Shown: piece after piece, positions 1 through 12,049 of the stretch
How the letters are laid out: every line of letters begins with the position of its first letter
Position numbering within the stretch: position 1 is the first letter of the stretch
Assembly (NCBI GenBank): GCA_009746045.1
Contig: RPFO01000253.1
Location: 3,390,585 to 3,454,584 of the forward strand
Length of the DNA: 64,000 nt
From: Mesostigma viride
Lineage: Eukaryota; Streptophyta; Mesostigmatophyceae; Mesostigmatales; Mesostigmataceae
Direction of reading: 5' to 3'
Position numbers and translations under genes: made by a program
The notes under the pieces: generated by a model
Told to the model about the DNA's origin: nothing
Database searches by the model: none
The model's input: the letters and a program-made list of their open reading frames with translations, nothing else

Positions 1-216
1 ATGAAAGTTTATAAGTTTCTCCAGAACATGATACTAGGGTTTGCTATATTTTGACCAAGTTTAACAGGTGTTCCAGACCGTCAAAGTACAGGGGGTCAGG
101 GTACTTTTTCACGTACAACGTGCATTCCGGAAAACAACGACCTGGCCATGGCGGCTTGCGCCCACGCATGGCATTTACGTTTGCGTTCGAATTTTCTGGC
201 CAACACTAGGAAGGGG

Positions 217-384
217 TCTGTGACATTTTGTGATATTTTTTTATCACAAAATGTCACTTTTGTGACATTTTGTGATAAAAAAATGATAAAACGTGACAAA
301 ATGTGACAAAATGTGATAAAACTGTGACAAATTGTGATCGAGACATGTCATGATTGTGACAAAACGTGACAAACGTGATAAAAC
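217..384. repeat. Cluster of TGTGACA/TGTGATAAAA repeats forming alternative hairpins
   Basis: The word GTGACATTTTGTGATA occurs at 220-235, inverted at 242-257 and again direct at 262-277. The 242-257 arm can pair perfectly with either neighbour. With the flanking T7 and A7 runs the 236-257/262-283 pairing is a perfect 22-bp stem with a TTTT loop. Degenerate copies (acgtgacaaaatgtgac and similar) continue to about 384. Probably a satellite or MITE remnant; no function is visible. Confidence 0.7.
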
Positions 385-843
385 CAGGGGAGGCCCACAC
401 TAAATCACTAATCGAAAATTACTTGGGAAATGTTGTCTCGGGCTGATGGACATGTGTGCCCCTCAATTGCGGAGTTAAATTGGATGTATAATTGAATGAA
501 ATACATTATTACATTCCATGCATCGATGCTCGAGTCATCGCGATATCTGAATATCTTACATAATTACAGACCCATCAATTGGAAGATCAGAAAGCTCCAG
601 TGCATCTGCTCTACGACCGGACGTCTCAATCGTACGTAGTGCTTTCGAGTTATAATTACCCTCAATGTATGTCTGGAAAATCCACGTGCAGGCAGTGTCA
701 AATGCATGGTATATGAACTAGTTATGTACATGTCAAGATGATGACAGTCAAGCGAGGCCATACATGTTGACGGACAAGTGAGCCTGTAGACCTACGTCGA
801 TCCCCAGTTCCTCGATGTCGTGCGCAGCCCCGATATCATCAGA

Positions 844-877
844 TTTCCAATCCCCAACGGCCGTCGGCTCCGCAAAA
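844..877. repeat. Dyad element copy 1 (diverged)
   Basis: The core at 854-867 is CCAACGGCCGTCGG, one base off the perfect palindrome CCAACGGCCGTTGG. It has TTTC six bases upstream and AAAA (consensus GAAA) six bases downstream. It belongs to the 12-copy family with pattern TTTC, six bases, 14-bp palindrome, six bases, GAAA. Confidence 0.6.
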
Positions 878-1486
878 TCCACGTTCGCGATTAAACAGTG
901 CAACCGCGAGGGCCGTTCTAACTTGTAATCCACCTATATAATGGGCTCCGTCTCGTCACCGTGCGTTCGCATCAACAGGACAGCCACGGGTGTCGCGACG
1001 TCTCGGACGCTGTGCACTACACGCATCATCTCGGTCATCGCAGCCGTCGAGCACGTCACAAGCATCAATTATTCTCTGGACGAATTCTCGTGACCGTGTT
1101 GATATTAATGTCTGCCAACTTCACGACTGTGAACAGCAGCCTCACGCACGTCCGGTCCATCCGACTCCGTCAGGCGGTGTTGCGAATGGCGTCCTGCGTG
1201 CAAAAACCAGTACATGAAGGACAATAATGTTAGCCCGTTAGACAGATTTGTCTGTGGTTCCGCTTACAGCAGTACTAATCACCCGTTACGCGGATTTCGG
1301 GCAAGTGGGTATCCTCCTACATTACATGTATCCAATTATGGACGGGAGATTTAAAATGGGAAACAAGTATCAGCGAACCCAGAATCAAGGTATCCACGCA
1401 ACGGTTTTGAAGAAACGGCTATGTACATATAGACACAATGAACTGAACAAAACTTTAGTAGCTCACTCGTCGTTCACTTGTTAGTC

Positions 1487-1607
1487 GTAACGGAGGCAGT
1501 CATTCAGTCAGTTTGCAAGTTCAGTTGGCAAGTACGGAAACACACGCAAGTGCGTAACGGAGGCAGTCAGTCAGTCAGTTTGCAAGTGCAGTTGGCAAGT
1601 ACGGACC
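1487..1607. repeat. Tandem duplication, 66-bp period
   Basis: A block starting GTAACGGAGGCAGTCA and containing CAGTTGGCAAGTACGGA occurs at about 1487-1541 and again at 1553-1607, differing by a few substitutions. Simple local duplication; no coding content seen. Confidence 0.75.
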
Positions 1608-1896
1608 ACCAACCGCGTGTGTACGTCCATGATATCGCAATATAATCAAGAATAACAGGGAACGGTTAATGTATCCTTTACGCAGCTTTTTCGTTCAGGG
1701 CATGTTGAAATAACGAAAGTGGGGTCAGGTGTTCGAACCTTCCAAGTGCCGAATTTTTTACGAACCAGCGCATTCACGAACCTTGCACTGGGGACGCGGT
1801 GGACGTGTACCATTACCCCGGCCTAATTCTAGCATTGTACACAAGGGGCGGTGGCTAGCAGTAAAGAAGGGCATCCTAGTCATAACGCTGGGCAAG

Positions 1897-1930
1897 TTTA
1901 AAAGCACCAACGGCCGTTGAGTAGGAAAAA
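1897..1930. repeat. Dyad element copy 2 (diverged)
   Basis: Core CCAACGGCCGTTGA at 1907-1920 (last base differs from the palindrome), TTTA six bases upstream and an A-run at the position of GAAA downstream. Confidence 0.55.
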
Positions 1931-2009
1931 AAAAGAGCAGGAGAAGAGCACGTCGACGTTTCAACAGCAAGACAAAAATATTGAACCCCGAGTACCAATG
2001 AAAATGCTT

Positions 2010-2071
2010 TCATGCATGTCCACCCCGACGAGGCACAAATTCATGCATGCCCACCCCGACGAGGCACAAAT
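2010..2071. repeat. Tandem duplication, 31-bp period
   Basis: Two adjacent 31-bp copies (2010-2040, 2041-2071) containing CACCCCGACGAGGCACAAA, with one clear difference (GTCCACC versus GCCCACC). Confidence 0.8.
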
Positions 2072-2151
2072 TAATGAACGACAGATTTCTCACCCCCCCC
2101 CGGCACATGGAACAAGTGCCATCGCACGCACACACTTTGTAGACAGGAGAG

Positions 2152-2185
2152 TTTCGAGAGTCCAACGGCCGTTGGCTCGGAGAAA
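2152..2185. repeat. Dyad element copy 3 (consensus form)
   Basis: TTTC at 2152-2155, six bases, CCAACGGCCGTTGG at 2162-2175, six bases, GAAA at 2182-2185: an exact 34-bp match to the family pattern. Upstream sequence resembles that of copy 4 (AAGTGCCATCGCACGCACAC versus a similar block near 2370), so these copies lie in a diverged tandem family. Confidence 0.75.
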
Positions 2186-2410
2186 TTGACAGTACACCAG
2201 TAAAGACATTAAAATTATCACTTTGTTGTCTTATGTGTGCCGTGTCATTTCCCAAGGTCAAAAGCCGTCAACTTCTGCACCTCTTGTCCCTCCCACCCGT
2301 ACGCACTAAGCATGCCCACCTTACACTACCACATGTGGCTCTTGAGAAAACTCCCCCCGACGATGCACATGTGCCATTCACGCACACACCTTCAGACAAG
2401 GCTATCAGTT

Positions 2411-2722
2411 TTTCGAAGTCCAACGGCCGTTGGCTCCGAGAAATGCTGTTACAACTCAAAATTACAATGGTGACATCCACGAGCTAGTGGTACGCCGAAC
2501 AAGTGCTTGTATGACATATGGCGACTGCCCGTGAGGAAAAGTCCACCACCACACACGGTCAGTTTTTTGAGTCCAACGGCCGTTGGCTCCGAGAAATGCT
2601 GTTACAACGCAAAATTACAATGGTGACATACATGAGCTAGTGGTACGCCGAACAAGTGCTTGTATGACATATGGCGACTGCCCGTGAGGAAAAGTCCACC
2701 ACCACACACGGACAGTTTTTTG
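2411..2722. repeat. 153-bp tandem duplication carrying dyad copies 4 and 5
   Basis: Two nearly identical 153-bp units start around 2418 and 2571. Each begins with the dyad core CCAACGGCCGTTGG (2420-2433 and 2573-2586) followed exactly six bases later by GAAA. Copy 4 has TTTC five bases upstream (2411-2414). In copy 5 this is degenerate. The duplicated block also includes GAACAAGTGCTTGT, itself an inverted repeat. A third, core-less start (ACTCCAACGCAAG) follows near 2732. Confidence 0.85.
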
Positions 2723-2810
2723 ACTCCAACGCAAGAACAGACGTAATGCACACCAAGTGACCAAGTGGCAAGATAAAGACACCCTTGCCAATCTCTACCC
2801 ACAAAAACTT

Positions 2811-2840
2811 AGCCCCGAAATCCGTAGCCCCGAAATCCGT
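2811..2840. repeat. 15-bp direct tandem repeat
   Basis: AGCCCCGAAATCCGT occurs twice without a gap. Confidence 0.85.
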
Positions 2841-3067
2841 GATTGATTTGTACATTGTAGATGACAATGCAGCGATCACATGTATTCTGAAACCAACACG
2901 TTTTTACCTAGTTATCATGGTAACCAATTTATGGTTACCTAGTTATCCATGGCTAGAAAGTTGTAAATACACGATGTGGCCACACACGCCATAGATGAAA
3001 ATCATAACCAGATCACGCACATGATCATGGAAGGGGACTCTATTGATCTCAAAAAAGAAAGCTCAAG

Positions 3068-3140
3068 ACACCCTACACCCTACACCCTACACCCTACACC
3101 ATACATCCTACAACCTACACCCTTAACTCTCCACCCTTAG
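3068..3140. repeat. Degenerate telomere-like repeat, C-rich strand
   Basis: Four near-perfect CCCTACA units starting at 3071, then diverged units (CCATACATCCTACAACCTACACCC read as 7-mers) ending in CCCTTAACTCTCCACCCTTAG. CCCTACA is one base from the plant telomere complement CCCTAAA. Too short and degenerate for a functional telomere; most likely an interstitial relic at the edge of the satellite block. Confidence 0.55.
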
Positions 3141-3159
3141 CTTACGTGACCTTTTTTTC

Positions 3160-3228
3160 GGAGAAATGTCCGAGTGGAATGCTATGTATGGGGTAACTTT
3201 CCCAAGGGTTCGAATCCCTCTTTCTCCA
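3160..3228 (+). pseudogene. tRNA-Ser-like pseudogene, anticodon arm deleted
   Basis: The 5' end GGAGAAA pairs perfectly over 7 bp with TTTCTCC at 3221-3227, and A3228 would be the discriminator. The T-arm is canonical in its loop (GGGTTCGAATCCC). GGGG-TAACTTT-CCC fits the long variable arm of a class II tRNA, and the 5' part CCGAGTGG is a normal D-arm start. The sequence then jumps from GAGTGG to AATGCTATGTA, so the rest of the D-arm and the 5' half of the anticodon stem are missing. Overall wording resembles plastid trnS-GGA. I infer an organelle-derived or old nuclear tRNA-Ser broken by a roughly 16-20 bp deletion. It cannot decode. Confidence 0.65.
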
Positions 3229-3335
3229 TTAGAGTTTTGTTTAGCTTCTATTCTCGTCTACACATAATTCACACGAAGTACGCTTGCAAATACTTTATTA
3301 CTATTTTGTTTGATATACTACACTAATATTATAAT

Positions 3336-3500
3336 TGTTGTGTGTGTGTGTTGTTCACGTGTGCGTGTGTGTGTTGTGTGTGTTGTGTGTGTTGTGCGTG
3401 TGCGTGTGCGTGTGCGTGTGCGTGTGCGTGTGCGTGTGCGTGTGCGTGTGCGTGTGTGTGTGTATATAATTTTTTGTTGTGTGTGTGTGTTGTGTGTTGT
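3336..3500. repeat. GT-rich microsatellite bordering the satellite array
   Basis: TG dinucleotides and TGTTG variants from 3336, a run of GTGCGT hexamers at about 3393-3455, then an AT-rich break (TATATAATTTTTTG near 3462) and more TG. It is the left border of the 40-bp array. Its strand bias (GT on the plus strand) is opposite to the AC-rich border on the right. Confidence 0.85.
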
Positions 3501-6500
3501 ACGTGCAAGGTGTATGTACATGTGTGTGCAGCCGGCCCTTGCGTGCGCGGTGTGTGTACGTTTCTGTGCAGCCGCCCCTTGCGTGCGCGGTGTATGTACG
3601 TGTGTGTGCATGCCGGCCCTTGCGTGCATGGTGTGTGTACGTGTGTGTGCAGCCGCCCCTTGCGTGCGCGGTGTATGTACATGTGTTTGCACTCGCCCAT
3701 TGCGTGCGCGGTGTATGTACGTGTGTGTGCAGCCGCCCCTTGCGTGCGCGGTGGATGTACGTGTGTGCGCACTCGCCCCTTGCGTGCGCGGTGTATGTAC
3801 GTGTGTGTGCAGCCGCCCCTTGCGTGCGCGGTGTATGTACATGTGTGTGCATCCTTGTCCTTGCGTGCATGGTGTATGTACATGTGAGTGCCGTCGCCCC
3901 AACCGTGCATTGTGTATGTACGTGTGTGTGCAGCCGCCCCTTGCGTGCATGGTGTGTGTACATGTGTGTGCATCCTTGTCCTTGCGTGCATGGTGTATGT
4001 ACATGTGTTTGCACTCGCCCCTTGCGTGCGCGGTGTGTGTACGTGTGTGTGCAGCCGCCCCTTGCGTGCATGGTGTGTGTACATGTGTGTGCATCCTTGT
4101 CCTTGCGTGCATGGTGTGTGTACATGTGTGTGCAGCCGCCCCTTGCGTGCGCGGTGGATGTACATGTGCGGGCAGTTGCCCCTTGCGTGCGCGGTGTATG
4201 TACATGTGTTTGCACTCGCCCCTTGCGTGCGCGGTGTATGTACATGTGTGTGCAGCCGCCCCTTGCGTGCATGGTGTATGTACATGTGCTTGCACTGGCC
4301 CCGTGCGTGCGCGGTGTATGTACGTGTGTGTGCAGCCGCCCCTTGCGTGCGCGGTGTATGTACGTGCGTGTGCAGCCGCCCCTTGCGTGCGCGGTGTATG
4401 TACATGTGTGTGCATCCTTGTCCTTGCGTGCGCGGTGTATGTACATGTGTTTGCACTCGCCCCTTGCGTGCGCGGTGGATGTACATGTGTGTGCAGCCGC
4501 CCCTTGCGTGCATGGTTTATGTACATGTGTGTGCAGTCGCCGGCCCCGTGCGTGCGCAGTGGATGTACGTGTGTGTGCAGCCGCCCCGTGCGTGCATGGT
4601 GTGTGTACGTGTGTGTGCAGCAGCCCCTTGCGTGCGCGGTGTATGTACGTTTCTGTGCATGCCGGCCCTTGCGTGCATGGTGTATGTACATGTGCTTGCA
4701 CTGGCCCCTTGCGTGCGCGGTGTATGTACGTGTGTGTGCAGCCCCCCTTGCGTGCGCGGTGTATGTACGTGTGTGCGCACTCGCCCCTTGCGTGCGCGGT
4801 GTATGTACGTGTGTGTGCAGCCGCCCCTTGCGTGCGCGGTGTATGTACATGTGTGTGCAGCCGCCCCTTGCGTGTGCGGTGGATGTACATGTGCGGGCAG
4901 TTGCCCCTTGCGTGCGCGGTGTATGTACATGTGTTTGCACTCGCCCCTTGCGTGCGCGGTGTATGTACATGTGTGTGCAGCCGCCCCTTGCGTGCATGGT
5001 GTATGTACATGTGCTTGCACTGGCCCCGTGCGTGCGCGGTGTATGTACGTGTGTGTGCAGCCGCCCCTTGCGTGCGCGGTGTATGTACGTGTGTGCGCAC
5101 TCGCCCCTTGCGTGCGCGGTGTATGTACGTGTGTGTGCAGCCGCCCCTTGCGTGCGCGGTGTATGTACATGTGTGTGCATCCTTGTCCTTGCGTGCGCGG
5201 TGTATGTACATGTGTTTGCACTCGCCCCTTGCGTGCGCGGTGTATGTACATGTGTGTGCAGCCGCCCCTTGCGTGCATGGTTTATGTACATGTGTGTGCA
5301 GTCGCCCCGTGCGTGCGCAGTGTATGTACGTGTGTGTGCAGCCGCCCCTTGCGTGCGTGGTGTGTGTACATGTGAGTGCAGCCGCCCCTTGCGTGCGCGG
5401 TGTATGTACGTGTGTGTGCAGCAGCCCCTTGCGTGCTTTGTGTGTGTACATGTGTGTGAATCCTTGTCCTTGCGTGCATGGTGTGTGTACGTGTGTGTGC
5501 AGCCGCCCCTTGCGTGCATGGTGGATGTACATGTGAGTGCCGTTGCCCCTTGCGTGCGCGGTGTATGTACGTGTGTGTGCAGCCGTCCCTTAATTGCGTG
5601 CGCGGTGTGTGTACGTGTGTGTGCACTCGCCCCTTGCGTGCGCGGTGTATGTACGTGTGTGCAGCCGCCCCTTGCGTGCGCGGTGTATGCCAGTGTGTGT
5701 GCATGCCGGCCCTTGCGTGCAAGGTGGTGTGTAAGTGTGTGTGCAGCCCCTTGCGTGCATGGTGTATGTACGTGTGTGTGCAGCCGGCCCTTGCGTGCAT
5801 GGTGTGTGTACATGTGAGTGCAGCCGTCCCTTCCGTGCATGGTGTGTGTACGTGTGTGTGCAGTTGCCCCTTGCGTGCGCAGTGTATGTACGTGTGTGTG
5901 CATGCCGGCCCTTGCGTGCATGGTGTGTGTACGTGTGTGTGCAGTTGCCCCTTGCATGCGCGGTGTATGTACATGTGAGTGCAGCCGCCCAAGAGTATGT
6001 ACATGTGAGTGCCGTCGCCCCTAATTGCGTGCATTGTGTGTGTAAGTGTGTGTGCAGCAGCCCCTTGCGTGCGCGGTGTATGTACGTGTGTGTGCAGCCG
6101 CCCCTTGCGTGCATGGTGTATGTCCATGTGAGTGCCGTTGCCCCTTGCGTGCGCGGTGTATGTACGTGTGTGTGCAGCCGTCCCTTAATTGCGTGCGCGG
6201 TGGATGTACATGTGCGGGCAGTTGCCCCTTGCGTGCGCGGTGTATGTACGTGTGTGTGCAGCCGTCCCTTGCGTGCGCGGTGTATGTACGTGTGTGTGCA
6301 GCCGCCCCTTGCGTGCATGGTGAGTGTAAGTGTGTGTGCAGCAGCCCCTTGCGTGCGCAGTGTATGTACGTGTGTGTGCAGCCGCCCCTTGCGTGCGCGG
6401 TGTGTGTATACTGTGTGTGCATGCCGGCCCTTGCGTGCATGGTGTGTGTACGTGTGTGTGCAGCCGCCCCTTGCGTGCGCGGTGTGTGTACGTGTGTGTG

Positions 6501-8454
6501 CACTCGCCCCTTGCGTGCGCGGTGGATGTACAGGTGTGTGCAGCCGCCCCTTGCGTGCATGGTGTATGTACATGTGTGTGCAGCCGCCCCTTGCGTGCGC
6601 GGTGGATGTACATGTGTGTGCAGCCGAACCTTGCGTGCATGGTGTGTGTACCTGTGCGTGAAGTCGCTCCTTGCGTGCATGGTGTGTGTACGTGTGTGTG
6701 CAGCCGCCCCTTGCGTGCATGGTGTATGTACATGTGAGTGCCGTTGCCCCTTGCGTGCGCGGTGTATGTACGTGTGTGTGCAGCCGTCCCTTAATTGCGT
6801 GCGCGGTGTGTGTACGTGTGTGTGCACTCGCCCCTTGCGTGCGCGGTGTATGTACGTGTGTGCAGCCGCCCCTTGCGTGCGCGGTGTATGCCAGTGTGTG
6901 TGCATGCCGGCCCTTGCGTGCAAGGTGTGTGTAAGTGTGTGTGCAGCCCCTTGCGTGCATGGTGTATGTACGTGTGTGTGCAGCTGCCCCTTGCGTGCGC
7001 GGTGTGTGTACGTGTGTGTGCAGCCGCCCCGTGGTTGCGCGGTGTATGTACATGTGTGTGCAGTTGCCCCTTGCGTGCGCGGTGTATGTACGTGTGTGTG
7101 CAGCCGCCCCTTGCGTGCGCGGTGTAGGTACGTGTGTGTGCAGCCGCCCCAAGCGTGCGCGGTGTGTGTACATGTGTGTGCAGTTGCCCCTTGCGTGCGC
7201 GGTGTATGTACGTGTGTGTGCAGCCGCCCCGTGGTTGCGCGGTGTATGTACATGTGTGTGCAGTTGCCCCTTGCGTGCGCGGTGTATGTACGTGTGTGTG
7301 CAGCCGCCCCTTGCGTGCAAGGTGTAGGTACGTGTGTGTGCAGCCGCCCCAAGCGTGCGCGGTGTGTGTACATGTGTGTGCAGTTGCCCCTTGCGTGCGC
7401 GGTGTGTGTACGTGTGTGTGCAGCCGCCCCTTGCGTGCGCGGTGTATGTACGTGTGTGTGCAGTTGCCCCTTGCGTGCGCGGTGGTTTTTCGTGTGTGTG
7501 CAGCCGGCCCTTGCGTGCGCGGTGTGTGTACATGTGAGTGCAGCTGCCCCAAGCGTGCGCGGTGTGTGTACATGTGTGTGCAGTTGCCCCTTGCGTGCGC
7601 GGTGGATGTACGTGTGTGTGCAGCCGCCCCTTGCGTGCGCGGTGTATTTACGTGTGTGTGCAGCCGCCCCAAGCGTGCGCGGTGTGTGTACGTGTGTGTG
7701 CAGTTGCCCCTTGCGTGCGCGGTGTGTGTACATGTGTGTGCAGTTGCCCCTTGCGTGCGCGGTGTATGTACATGTGTGTGCAGTTGCCCCTTGCGTGCGC
7801 GGTGTATGTACGTGTGTGTGCAGCCGCCCCTTGCGTGCGCGGTGTAGGTACGTGTGTGTGCAGCCGCCCCAAGCGTGCGCGGTGTGTGTACATGTGTGTG
7901 CAGTTGCCCCTTGCGTGCGCGGTGTGTGTACGTGTGTGTGCAGCCGCCCCTTGCGTGCGCGGTGGATGTACGTGTGTGTGCAGTTGCCCCTTGCGTGCGC
8001 GGTGGATGTACGTGTGTGTGCAGCCGCCCCTTGCGTGCGCGGTGTGTGTACATGTGAGTGCAGCTGCCCCAAGCGTGCGCGGTGTGTGTACATGTGTGTG
8101 CAGTTGCCCCTTGCGTGCGCGGTGGATGTACGTGTGTGTGCAGCCGCCCCTTGCGTGCGCGGTGTAGGTACGTGTGTGTGCAGCCGCCCCAAGCGTGCGC
8201 GGTGTGTGTACGTGTGTGTGCAGTTGCCCCTTGCGTGCGCGGTGTGTGTACATGTGTGTGCAGTTGCCCCTTGCGTGCGCGGTGTATGTACGTGTGTGTG
8301 CAGCCGGCCCTTGCGTGCGCGGTGGATGTACGTGTGTGTGCAGCCGGCCCTTGCGTGCATGGTGTGTGTACGTGTGTGTGCAGCCGGCCCTTGCGTGCGC
8401 GGTGGATGTACATGTGTGTGCAGTCGCCCCTTGCGTGCGCGGTGTGTGTACGTG

Positions 8455-10920
8455 TGTGCAGCTGCCCCGCGTGCGCGGTGTATGTACGTGTGTGTGCAGC
8501 CGCCCCTGGTGCGCGGTGTATGTACATGTGTGTGCAGTTGCCCCTTGCGTGCGCGGTGTATGTACGTGTGTGTGCAGCCGCCCTTGCGTGCGCGGTGTGG
8601 TACGTGTGTGTGCAGCCGCCCCAAGCGTGCGCGGTGTGTGTACATGTGTGTGCAGTTGCCCCTTGCGTGCGCGGTGTGTGTACGTGTGTGTGCAGCCGCC
8701 CCTTGCGTGCGCGGGGATGTACGTGTGTGTGCAGCCGGCCCTTGCGTGCATGGTGTGTGTACGTGTGTGTGCAGCCGCCCTTGCGTGCGCGGTGGATGTA
8801 CATGTGTGTGCAGCGCCCCTTGCGTGCGCGGTGTAGGTACGTGTGTGCAGCCGCCCCTTGCGTGCGCGGTGTATGTACGTGTGTGTGCAGCCGCCCCGTG
8901 TGCGCGGTGTATGTACATGTGTGTGCAGTTGCCCCTTGCGTGCGCGGTGTATGTACGTGTGTGTGCAGCCGCCCCTTGCGTGCGCGGTGTAGGTACGTGT
9001 GTGTGCAGCCGCCCCAAGCGTGCGCGGTGTGTGTACATGTGTGTGCAGTTGCCCCTTGCGTGCGCGGTGTGTGTACGTGTGTGTGCAGCCGCCCCTTGCG
9101 TGCGCGGTGTGTGTACGTGTGTGTGCAGCCGCCCCTTGCGTGCGCGGTGGATGTACGTGTGTGTGCAGCCGGCCCTTGCGTGCATGGTGTGTGTACGTGT
9201 GTGTGCAGCTGCCCCAAGCGTGCGCGGTGTGTGTACATGTGTGTGCAGTTGCCCCTTGCGTGCGCGGTGGATGTACGTGTGTGTGCAGCCGCCCCTTGCG
9301 TGCGCGGTGTAGGTACATGTGTGTGCAGCCGCCCCAAGCGTGCGCGGTGTGTGTACGTGTGTGTGCAGTTGCCCCTTGCGTGCGCGGTGTGTGTACATGT
9401 GTGTGCAGTTGCCCCTTGCGTGCGCGGTGTATGTACGTGTGTGTGCAGCCGCCCTTGCGTGCGCGGTGTGTGTACATGTGTGTGCAGCTGCCCCAAGCGT
9501 GCGCGGTGTGTGTACATGTGTGTGCAGTTGCCCCTTGCGTGCGCGGTGGATGTACGTGTGTGTGCATGCCGGCAATTGCGTGCATGGTGTGTGTACGTGT
9601 GTGTGCAGCCGCCCCTTGCGTGCGCGGTGTGTGTACGTGTGTGTGCACTCGCCCCTTGCGTGCATGGTGTGTACGTGTGTGTGCAGCCGCCCCTTGCGTG
9701 CGGTGTATGTACATGTGTGTGCAGCCGCCCCTTGCGTGCGCGGTGGATGTACATGTGTGTGCAGCCCCTTGCGTGCATGGTGTGTACGTGTGTGTGAAGT
9801 CGCCCTTGCGTGCATGGTGTGTGTACGTGTGTGTGCAGCCGCCCCTTGCGTGCATGGTGTATGTACATGTGTGTGCCGTTGCCCCTTGCGTGCGCGGTGT
9901 ATGTACGTGTGTGTGCAGCCGCCCCTTGCGTGCGCGGTGTGTGTACGTGTGTGTGCACTCGCCCCTTGCGTGCGCGGTGTATGTACGTGTGTGCAGCCGC
10001 CCCTTGCGTGCGCGGTGTATGCCAGTGTGTGTGCAGCCGCCCTTGCGTGCGGTGTGTGTACGTGTGTGTGCAGCCCCTTGCGTGCATGGTGTATGTACGT
10101 GTGTGTGCAGCTGCCCCTTGCGTGCGCGGTGTGTGTACGTGTGTGTGCAGCCGCCCTGCGTGCGCGGTGTATGTACATGTGTGTGCAGTTGCCCCTTGCG
10201 TGCGCGGTGTATGTACGTGTGTGTGCAGCCGCCCCTTGCGTGCGCGGTGTGTACGTGTGTGTGCAGCCGCCCCAAGCGTGCGCGGTGTGTGTACATGTGT
10301 GTGCAGTTGCCCCTTGCGTGCGCGGTGTATGTACGTGTGTGTGCAGCCGCCCTTGCGTGCGCGGTGTATGTACATGTGTGTGCAGTTGCCCCTTGCGTGC
10401 GCGGTGTATGTACGTGTGTGTGCAGCCGCCCCTTGCGTGCGCGGTGTAGGTACGTGTGTGTGCAGCCGCCCCAAGCGTGCGCGGTGTGTGTACATGTGTG
10501 TGCAGTTGCCCCTTGCGTGCGCGGTGTGTGTACGTGTGTGTGCAGCCGCCCCTTGCGTGCGCGGTGGATGTACGTGTGTGTGCAGTTGCCCCTTGCGTGC
10601 GCGGTGGTTACGTGTGTGTGCAGCCGCCCTTGCGTGCGCGGTGTGTGTACATGTGTGTGCAGTTGCCCCTTGCGTGCGCGGTGTATGTACGTGTGTGTGC
10701 AGCCGCCCTTGCGTGCGCGGTGGATGTACGTGTGTGTGCAGCCGGCCCTTGCGTGCATGGTGTGTGTACGTGTGTGTGCAGCCGGCCCTTGCGTGCGCGG
10801 TGGATGTACATGTGTGTGCAGTCGCCCCTTGCGTGCGCGGTGTGTGTACATGTGAGTGCAGCTGCCCCAAGCGTGCGCGGTGTATGTACGTGTGTGTGCA
10901 GCCGCCCCGTGGTGCGCGGT
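8455..10920. repeat. Sub-region of the array rich in short deletions
   Basis: Here many units are 1-6 bases short (for example CAGCTGCCCCGCGTGCG near 8460, GCCCCTGGTGCG near 8510, GTGTGGTACG near 8597, GCGGGGATG near 8711), whereas surrounding units keep the 40-bp length strictly. A smaller similar patch lies at 18840-18960. Either old array decay or low consensus accuracy; the raw sequence cannot separate these. Confidence 0.6.
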
Positions 10921-11009
10921 GTATGTACATGTGTGTGCAGTTGCCCCTTGCGTGCGCGGTGTATGTACGTGTGTGTGCAGCCGCCCTTGCGTGCGCGGTG
11001 TAGGTACGT

Positions 11010-12049
11010 GTGTGTGCAGCCGCCCCAAGCGTGCGCGGTGTGTGTACATGTGTGTGCAGTTGCCCCTTGCGTGCGCGGTGTGTGTACGTGTGTGTGCAGC
11101 CGCCCCTTGCGTGCGCGGTGGATGTACGTGTGTGTGCAGTTGCCCCTTGCGTGCGCGGTGGATGTACGTGTGTGTGCAGCCGGCCCTTGCGTGCGCGGTG
11201 TGTGTACATGTGAGTGCAGCTGCCCCAAGCGTGCGCGGTGTGTGTACATGTGTGTGCAGTTGCCCCTTGCGTGCGCGGTGGATGTACGTGTGTGTGCAGC
11301 CGCCCCTTGCGTGCGCGGTGTAGGTACGTGTGTGTGCAGCCGCCCCAAGCGTGCGCGGTGTGTGTACGTGTGTGTGCAGTTGCCCCTTGCGTGCGCGGTG
11401 TAGGTACATGTGTGTGCAGTTGCCCCTTGCGTGCGCGGTGTATGTACATGTGTGTGCAGTTGCCCCTTGCGTGCGCGGTGTATGTACGTGTGTGTGCAGC
11501 CGCCCCTTGCGTGCGCGGTGTAGGTACGTGTGTGTGCAGCCGCCCCAAGCGTGCGCGGTGTGTGTACATGTGTGTGCAGTTGCCCCTTGCGTGCGCGGTG
11601 TGTGTACGTGTGTGTGCAGCCGCCCCTTGCGTGCGCGGTGGATGTACGTGTGTGTGCAGTTGCCCCTTGCGTGCGCGGTGGATGTACGTGTGTGTGCAGC
11701 CGGCCCTTGCGTGCGCGGTGTGTGTACATGTGAGTGCAGCTGCCCCAAGCGTGCGCGGTGTGTGTACATGTGTGTGCAGTTGCCCCTTGCGTGCGCGGTG
11801 GATGTACGTGTGTGTGCAGCCGCCCCTTGCGTGCGCGGTGTAGGTACGTGTGTGTGCAGCCGCCCCAAGCGTGCGCGGTGTGTGTACGTGTGTGTGCAGT
11901 TGCCCCTTGCGTGCGCGGTGTGTGTACATGTGTGTGCAGTTGCCCCTTGCGTGCGCGGTGTATGTACGTGTGTGTGCAGCCGGCCCTTGCGTGCGCGGTG
12001 TATGTACGTGTGTGTGCAGCTGCCCCAAGCGTGCGCGGTGTGTGTACAT
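11010..12049. repeat. Local 520-bp tandem duplication within the array
   Basis: A 13-unit block (520 bp) starting at 11010 is repeated from 11530 with the same series of unit variants. It shows amplification in multi-unit blocks rather than single units. Confidence 0.7.

Larger units (their letters stand above)
1..3067. other. Left flank, no recognisable gene
   Basis: Low-copy sequence of moderate GC. Short open frames occur on both strands, but none exceeds about 90 codons, none has a motif I recognise and none is joined by convincing splice sites. The region is instead full of short duplications: a hairpin cluster, 66-bp, 31-bp, 153-bp and 15-bp tandem repeats, and five copies of a CCAACGGCCGTTGG dyad, listed separately. 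It could hold exons of a gene extending left of the window, which I cannot exclude. Confidence 0.6.

Noticed and set aside
564-933. Minus-strand gene in the left flank
   Set aside because: Two short overlapping frames of about 60 codons with no joined splice structure or motif; one overlaps the dyad element.
3068-3140. Functional telomere or chromosome end
   Set aside because: Only a few degenerate units, with tRNA-like and unique sequence on both sides.
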